8,048 nucleotides of DNA from Giesbergeria sp. Its GTDB lineage: Bacteria; Pseudomonadota; Gammaproteobacteria; Burkholderiales; Burkholderiaceae_C. Made by a program: the position numbers and the translations under genes. The DNA lies in contig JAUYGP010000219.1 in the NCBI GenBank assembly GCA_030690515.1, positions 1-8,048 of the forward strand, written 5' to 3'. The notes beneath the pieces were generated by a model. The model saw only the letters and a list, made by a program, of their open reading frames with translations. It did not search any database and was not told where the DNA came from. Shown here piece after piece: positions 4,928 through 8,048 of this stretch. The first letter of the stretch is position 1. Every line of letters starts with the position of its first letter.

Positions 4928-6604
4928 TTACTGCCCTTGGCGCGGGCTACTGCCCTGCGGTAGCGGCCCGCCCAAAGCCCGGTTCAGTTTCGTCCAGCGG
5001 GCGTAGTCTTTGGGGTAGGCCACGCGAAAACGCTGCAGGTGGTAGGCCACCTCATCATCGCGCCCCAGCAGGGCCGCACTTTCGATCAGCGGCTCAATCA
5101 CGCGAGGCTCGGGCGAATAGTGCAGCAGCGATGTGGCCAAAGCATGCACCTGCTCGGCTGTGTCCTTGTTCACCGGCATGGTGGTCAGCCGTGCAAAATC
5201 CACCGCATTCGAGAACAGCCATGTGCCGGACACCTTATCCGGCGTACCCTCGCGCAGCGAGGGCGTGCGCTGCTCAATCGGCTTGAACACCTGGCTGACG
5301 CGGTGGTAGCTCCACCCCATCCAGACCATAGCCACTATAAAAATAGTAGCTACTAGCGCTTTTAAATAGGGCGTTAGAGGCCAATTTCGCCAAAAATTCA
5401 CCATTCTCTGTGTTAGCAAGCTCTGTGCCGGGCTGCGCCACAACACGAGTACGGCCAACACCGTCACCAACTGGAAGGGCCCGTACCACAGCGGAAACTC
5501 GAGCATGCTGTGCAACCCCACCAGCGCCAGAATGCCCCAGGCCAGTTGCCGCGCCGGGTCCGTCTCGTGCCAGGGGCGGGCGCGCCACACCCAAGCCAGC
5601 ACGGCAGCGCACGCAAGCAACGCCGCAGGCACGCCCAGTTCCACCGCCAAATGCAACGGCAGGTTGTGCGCGTTGTCGAGCAACACGCAAAAGCGCTCGC
5701 CCGGAAACAGCGTGCTGTAGTGCGCAAAGTCCAGCTCGCCCCAGCCCCAGCCCAGCCAGGGCTTCTGCGCAATCAGGTAGAGCACGTTGGACCACAGCAC
5801 GCGTCGGCTGGTGCAGCCCGGCGCATCGCCAAAGCGAGCAAACAAGCCTTCGGCCCGGAATCCGGTCCATTGCAGCAACAAATCAGGCAACAACCAGGCT
5901 GAAACCGCATAAATGGCCAAGCCGACCAGGGCCAGCCCGAGCGCAATCCGCCCGACCGAAGCGCGCCACAGCGCCAACAGAACCAGAATCACAGACCATT
6001 GCGCCAGCCCCGTGCGCGATGCCGTCGCAGCGCTCCCCATCGCCAGCAGCGCCAACGCCCAGGCGGTCAGCACGCCCACCAACCACAGCGGCCAGGGCCT
6101 GCCGCCCTCGTGCAGCGCCAATCCGATGGGCGGCGGAACCGCCCCTGCAATTTGTGCCTGCGCATGCGCCTGCGTTTGCGCCACCACCCACAGCAGCGCC
6201 CACAACCCCATGCTGAGCAGGGTAGCCTGCTGGTTGCGCTGGCGTAAATTGCCCATGGCCTGGCCGGGCTTGGAGGCATGCACCCAGGGATCAAGCCCGG
6301 GGGCCGCGCCAAAATATTGCAGCAGGCCGATGGCACTGGCCAGCACGGCGGCCAGCAACAGGCCCGCACCAAGCCAGGTGGCCATCTCTGAGCGATCCAT
6401 CCAGCCGCCCCGCACAGTGTTAACGCGGCCTGCTGAGCGTGTATTCCACGCCACCGCCACCACCCAACCGCACAGCCCGGCAGCCATCAAGGGCCAGAAG
6501 TTGGTAGAGGGTGGCTGGGTATAGGAAAACAGAAACGGGAAGGCAACCGCCAGCGCCATCAGCGGGGCAGTGAGGCAAGCAAGGTACACGAGAGGACGGC
6601 GCAA
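4928..6604 (-). CDS. PglL/PilO-type O-oligosaccharyltransferase (Wzy_C superfamily ligase)
   Basis: A 558-residue inner-membrane protein with about a dozen hydrophobic segments up to residue 428 and a soluble periplasmic-type tail of about 130 residues. Motifs seen in order: GNLRQRNQQATLL (118-130, the G-N..Q-N signature of PglL-like ligases); ATASRTG (193-199); SRRVLWSNVLYLIAQKPWLGWGWGE (266-290, Wzy_C loop); NAHNLPLHLAVELG (311-324) with the conserved His; and LHSMLEFPLWYGPF (364-377), typical of the second Wzy_C block. Family knowledge: these enzymes move a lipid-linked glycan onto Ser/Thr of pilins or other periplasmic proteins; close relatives are O-antigen ligases. No pilin or glycan synthesis gene is in the window, so the acceptor is unknown. 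The start is uncertain. TTG 6604 is the longest option, with an in-frame stop upstream and no ATG before residue 16. A strong promoter just upstream would leave only about a 3-nt leader, so GTG (residue 6) or ATG (residue 16) are alternatives. Residues 403-424 come from a dispersed repeat. Confidence 0.82.
   Translation of the reverse strand: MRRPLVYLACLTAPLMALAVAFPFLFSYTQPPSTNFWPLMAAGLCGWVVAVAWNTRSAGRVNTVRGGWMDRSEMATWLGAGLLLAAVLASAIGLLQYFGAAPGLDPWVHASKPGQAMGNLRQRNQQATLLSMGLWALLWVVAQTQAHAQAQIAGAVPPPIGLALHEGGRPWPLWLVGVLTAWALALLAMGSAATASRTGLAQWSVILVLLALWRASVGRIALGLALVGLAIYAVSAWLLPDLLLQWTGFRAEGLFARFGDAPGCTSRRVLWSNVLYLIAQKPWLGWGWGELDFAHYSTLFPGERFCVLLDNAHNLPLHLAVELGVPAALLACAAVLAWVWRARPWHETDPARQLAWGILALVGLHSMLEFPLWYGPFQLVTVLAVLVLWRSPAQSLLTQRMVNFWRNWPLTPYLKALVATIFIVAMVWMGWSYHRVSQVFKPIEQRTPSLREGTPDKVSGTWLFSNAVDFARLTTMPVNKDTAEQVHALATSLLHYSPEPRVIEPLIESAALLGRDDEVAYHLQRFRVAYPKDYARWTKLNRALGGPLPQGSSPRQGQ
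5336..5397. repeat. Dispersed Comamonadaceae-type repeat, copy 2 (inside the ligase gene)
   Basis: Blocks AATAGT (5342-5347), AGCTACTAGCGCT, GCGTTAGAGGCC (5371-5382), AATTT and GCCAAAAA match copy 1 near 3120-3192 in order and orientation. AGCGCT (5355-5360) and the later AGGGCGTTAG (5368-5377) are a decayed inverted pair. On the minus strand it is translated in the same frame as copy 1: RNWPLTPYLKALVAT here against KNRPLALTGRALIAS in bepA, with no gap. In the ligase it codes for the start of a membrane segment between the Wzy_C core and the soluble tail. Confidence 0.6.
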
Positions 6605-6613
6605 GGTGGGCGA

Positions 6614-6641
6614 ATGATACCCACGATACCCTTGTTTTCAA
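6614..6641 (-). promoter_or_regulatory. Probable sigma-70 promoter of the ligase gene
   Basis: On the minus strand, TTGAAA (6641-6636; 5 of 6 to the -35 consensus) and TATCAT (6619-6614; 5 of 6 to the -10 consensus) are separated by 16 bp. The predicted transcription start is near 6607, only about 3 nt before the TTG start codon. The last base of the -35 box touches the 18-bp palindrome of the vapBC control region. Confidence 0.55.
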
Positions 6642-6674
6642 TGATGCAATTGCATCATGATGATTTAGAATCAT
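6641..6674. promoter_or_regulatory. Two adjacent palindromes, probable VapB(C) operator
   Basis: ATGATGCAATTGCATCAT (6641-6658) is a perfect 18-bp palindrome. One base later, ATGATT-TAG-AATCAT (6660-6674) is a second palindrome with 6-bp arms. Both share ATGAT/ATCAT half-sites. RHH antitoxins typically bind such tandem inverted repeats over their own promoter, and this pair overlaps the presumed -35 of vapB and abuts the -35 of the divergent ligase gene. Binding by this VapB is inferred from position and symmetry. Confidence 0.7.
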
Positions 6675-6677
6675 AAC
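6650..6677 (+). promoter_or_regulatory. Candidate vapBC promoter
   Basis: TTGCAT (6650-6655) and CATAAC (6672-6677), 16 bp apart, each match the consensus at 4 of 6 positions and would start transcription near 6684, 25 nt before vapB. An alternative -10 is TAGAAT (6666-6671), which lacks a good -35 at the right distance. Either way the promoter lies inside the palindromes, as expected for autoregulation. Confidence 0.4.
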
Positions 6678-6696
6678 ATCACTCCCACGAAATTGC

Positions 6697-6702
6697 AGGA
6701 GG
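6697..6702 (+). promoter_or_regulatory. Strong ribosome binding site of vapB
   Basis: AGGAGG, 6 nt before the ATG at 6709. It is the only consensus-like Shine-Dalgarno I saw before any gene in this window. It fixes the vapB start and fits the usual excess of antitoxin over toxin synthesis. Confidence 0.85.
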
Positions 6703-6708
6703 CATGTC

Positions 6709-6954
6709 ATGCGCACCACCATTGATCTTGAATACGATACCTTGATTGCCGCCAAGGAAATCGCCCGCGCCGAAAACACGAGTCTGGGCAAAGTAATCTC
6801 GCGCCTGGTGCGCCAGGCGCTGACCGGAGGTGCAGCATCCCAAACCATCAGCAACCTGCCAGCCACAGCCACAGGGTTCGTGCCCTTCGGGCCGCGCGGG
6901 GTCGTTGTCAGCAACGAACTGATCAATCGCTTGCGCGATGCCGACGGCATTTAG
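6709..6954 (+). CDS. vapB: Ribbon-helix-helix antitoxin, VapB type
   Basis: An 81-residue protein. MRTTIDLEYDTLIAAKEIARAENTSLGKVISRLVRQAL (residues 1-38) has the RHH layout: a short beta strand (RTTIDL), helix A (about 9-22), a turn at NTSLG, and helix B (about 26-38), used for dimerisation and DNA binding. The Ala/Thr-rich linker (about 40-54) should be flexible and protease-sensitive. GFVPFGPRGVVVSNELINRLRD (57-78) is the toxin-neutralising tail typical of VapB proteins of this subgroup. It represses the operon and blocks the VapC active site. The vapC ATG follows the stop by 3 nt, so the two are one operon with coupled translation. No frameshift or missing element is seen. Confidence 0.92.
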   Translation: MRTTIDLEYDTLIAAKEIARAENTSLGKVISRLVRQALTGGAASQTISNLPATATGFVPFGPRGVVVSNELINRLRDADGI

Positions 6955-6957
6955 GCC

Positions 6958-7386
6958 ATGCGTGCCCTGCTCGACGTCAATGTCCTGATCGCCCTGCTGG
7001 ATGCGGCGCACATGCACCACGCCCGCGCCACGCAGTGGCTGCAGCAGGAGATTGCCCACGGCTGGGCCTCCTGCCCACTCACGCAGAACGGCTGCTTGCG
7101 CATCATGGCCCAGCCCGCCTACCCCCAGGCCCTGCCGTTGGCGGCAATCGTCAGCCGTCTAGCACAGGCTACCGCACACCCTGCGCACGCCTTTCTTGCC
7201 GACGACTACAGCCTGCTCGACGCCAATCAACTGCACTGGCACCACCTGCTGGGTCATCGGCAAATTACCGACAGCTATCTGCTGGGCCTGGCCGTGCGCC
7301 ACCAGTGCCGCTTCGTCAGCTTTGATGCCCGGCTGAACCTGCGCGCCGTGCCTGGCGCGCACGAGGAGCATTTAGTCACCCTGTGA
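6958..7386 (+). CDS. vapC: PIN-domain ribonuclease toxin VapC
   Basis: A 142-residue PIN-domain protein of usual VapC length. LLDVNVLIALLD gives the first catalytic acid, D6. GWASCPLTQNGCLRIMAQP (35-53) is the second motif; it has Q43 where many relatives read TENGFLR with a Glu. DDYSLLD (82-88) and GHRQITDSYLLGLA (99-112) give D105, and VSFDARL (120-126) gives D123. The GHRQxTDxYLL and 'GA..HL..L' ends are typical of the TQNG/TENG VapC subgroup. Family knowledge: VapC enzymes are Mg2+-dependent endoribonucleases that cut tRNAs or rRNA and are held inactive by VapB. There is no strong ribosome binding site of its own, so translation probably depends on vapB. Loss of the Glu would alter metal binding, but Gln also occurs widely at this site as I recall, so the gene should not be called dead. 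Confidence 0.92.
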   Translation: MRALLDVNVLIALLDAAHMHHARATQWLQQEIAHGWASCPLTQNGCLRIMAQPAYPQALPLAAIVSRLAQATAHPAHAFLADDYSLLDANQLHWHHLLGHRQITDSYLLGLAVRHQCRFVSFDARLNLRAVPGAHEEHLVTL

Positions 7387-7406
7387 CCCCGAAATACTGA
7401 CCCCGA
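7384..7406 (+). repeat. 9-bp direct repeat at the end of vapC
   Basis: TGACCCCGA occurs at 7384-7392 (it includes the vapC stop codon) and again at 7398-7406, with a 14-bp period. It marks the switch from GC-rich coding DNA to an AT-richer spacer ahead of the next gene. It could be chance, a duplicated operator half, or a remnant of an inserted element. Confidence 0.4.
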
Positions 7407-7447
7407 GCAATTCCACCAAACACAAGGTAGTCGGTGTATAAATTTCT

Positions 7448-7483
7448 GGTCGGAATCCCTTGAAATTAAAATTTTCTTCGACC
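7448..7483 (+). promoter_or_regulatory. Imperfect inverted repeat upstream of the Fic-like gene
   Basis: GGTCG (7448-7452) pairs with CGACC (7479-7483), and inside it GAAATT (7462-7467) faces AATTTTC (7470-7476). The dyad ends 12 nt before the ATG at 7496 in an AT-rich spacer. TATAAA at 7437-7442 is a possible -10 without a clear -35. It could be an operator or a leader hairpin; I cannot decide which. Confidence 0.3.
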
Positions 7484-7495
7484 GAGTAGAAAAAA

Positions 7496-8048
7496 ATGAC
7501 CGGGACACTCGTTGGATACGAATTTCTGAGGGAACGCCTCACCACCGGCGCCTTCCCTCTTGCTCGGCCTGCGGCCATCTTCCCCGTGACCAAGGTGACC
7601 GCCGTGGCGGACTACCTGCAAGTGCCTGGTCAGGTGGCGCCGGCAACGGACGCTTCACTGGAGCATCTGCTGTTCGCACTCAAGCATGAGGGACTGAAGA
7701 TGCAGGCAGTGGTGCTCGCGTTGAAGGAAATCAGCGGCACGGATGTGGGCATGGCCTTTTTACAGAGTCCCAGCAGCGCCTACCTGCGCCAGGTGTGCTA
7801 CCTCTGGGAGCTGGCCAACGGCAAGGAGCTGGAAGGTCTTCCTGCGGCACAAGGCGGTTACACCCCCCTCTTTGACCCCAACACCTACGTAACGGGGCCA
7901 GCGCAGCGCAGTCAGCGCTGGCGTGTCGATTTCAACGGCATCGGGTCGCCCTCTTTCTGCCCTACCGTGCGGCGCACACCGCTGCTGCAAGGGTTGCTTG
8001 ATCGCAAAGTTCTCAATGCCGCGCAGGAGTTTGTTGCCACGCTGGACC
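7496..8048 (+). CDS. Probable Fic-family protein, N-terminal 184 residues (runs off the right edge)
   Basis: The frame is open from ATG 7496 to the window end. An in-frame TAG at 7487-7489 makes this the first usable ATG; no good Shine-Dalgarno is visible. The protein begins MTGTLVGYEFLRERL. Conserved-looking blocks follow: HLLFALKHEG (57-66), YLRQVCYLWELA (96-107), LFDPNTYVTG (125-134), RWRVDFNGIG (141-150) and CPTVRRTP (155-162). From memory this is the N-terminal region of a class of Fic proteins in which the Fic domain (HPFxDGNGR motif) comes after about residue 220, beyond this window. Fic domains usually AMPylate target proteins, some as toxins. The Fic motif itself cannot be seen, so the name rests on the N-terminal region only. 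It follows vapBC on the same strand after 109 bp, consistent with a cluster of toxin-like genes. Confidence 0.5.
   Translation, partial: MTGTLVGYEFLRERLTTGAFPLARPAAIFPVTKVTAVADYLQVPGQVAPATDASLEHLLFALKHEGLKMQAVVLALKEISGTDVGMAFLQSPSSAYLRQVCYLWELANGKELEGLPAAQGGYTPLFDPNTYVTGPAQRSQRWRVDFNGIGSPSFCPTVRRTPLLQGLLDRKVLNAAQEFVATLD

Noticed and set aside
5410..6216. 268-codon plus-strand open frame
   Set aside because: Antisense to the ligase gene; its Pro/Ala/Thr/Arg-rich composition is a codon-bias artefact.
1..8048. CRISPR array, tRNA, rRNA or intact insertion sequence
   Set aside because: No regularly spaced repeats, tRNA-like cloverleaf, rRNA-like stretch or transposase frame was seen on either strand.

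Overview
This is a GC-rich chromosomal window most like a betaproteobacterium of the Comamonadaceae (Acidovorax / Comamonas / Delftia type). That placement is an inference. It rests on the codon bias, a DUF3717-type protein (a family I know mainly from Burkholderiales), the mix of housekeeping genes, and two copies of a short dispersed repeat with a GCGCTAGAGGCC core of the kind I associate with that family.

Layout, left to right. (1) 1-273, minus: start of a DUF3717-type protein cut by the window edge. (2) 372-494: a yybP-ykoY (Mn2+) riboswitch that leads a TerC/YjbE-family membrane protein (556-1293) and a small four-helix 'phage holin family' membrane protein (1330-1683), probably one transcript. 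(3) 1651-3177, minus: a BepA/YfgC-type periplasmic M48 metalloprotease with a TPR-like tail. Its 3' end overlaps the holin-family gene tail to tail, and its signal peptide is encoded by a dispersed repeat. (4) 3287-3784, plus: moaC, molybdenum cofactor synthesis, divergent from the protease. (5) 3863-4837, plus: a stand-alone GSU2403-type nucleotidyltransferase-fold protein. A perfect 13-bp inverted repeat overlies its apparent promoter, and its mRNA may be leaderless. (6) 4928-6604, minus: a PglL/PilO-type O-oligosaccharyltransferase (Wzy_C family) that carries a second copy of the dispersed repeat in the same reading frame as the first. (7) 6709-7386, plus: a vapB-vapC toxin-antitoxin operon. 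Its 18-bp perfect palindrome lies between its own promoter and the divergent ligase promoter. (8) 7496-8048, plus: N-terminal part of a probable Fic-family protein, cut by the window edge.

The left half (to about 3.8 kb) looks like core genome: metal homeostasis, outer-membrane quality control and molybdopterin synthesis. The right half looks accessory: nucleotidyltransferase, surface glycosylation ligase, VapBC and Fic. I did not find a clearly new multi-gene system. The most interesting signals are the in-frame repeat that supplies membrane-targeting peptides to two unrelated proteins, the palindrome-covered promoter of the nucleotidyltransferase gene, and the shared VapBC/ligase control region.
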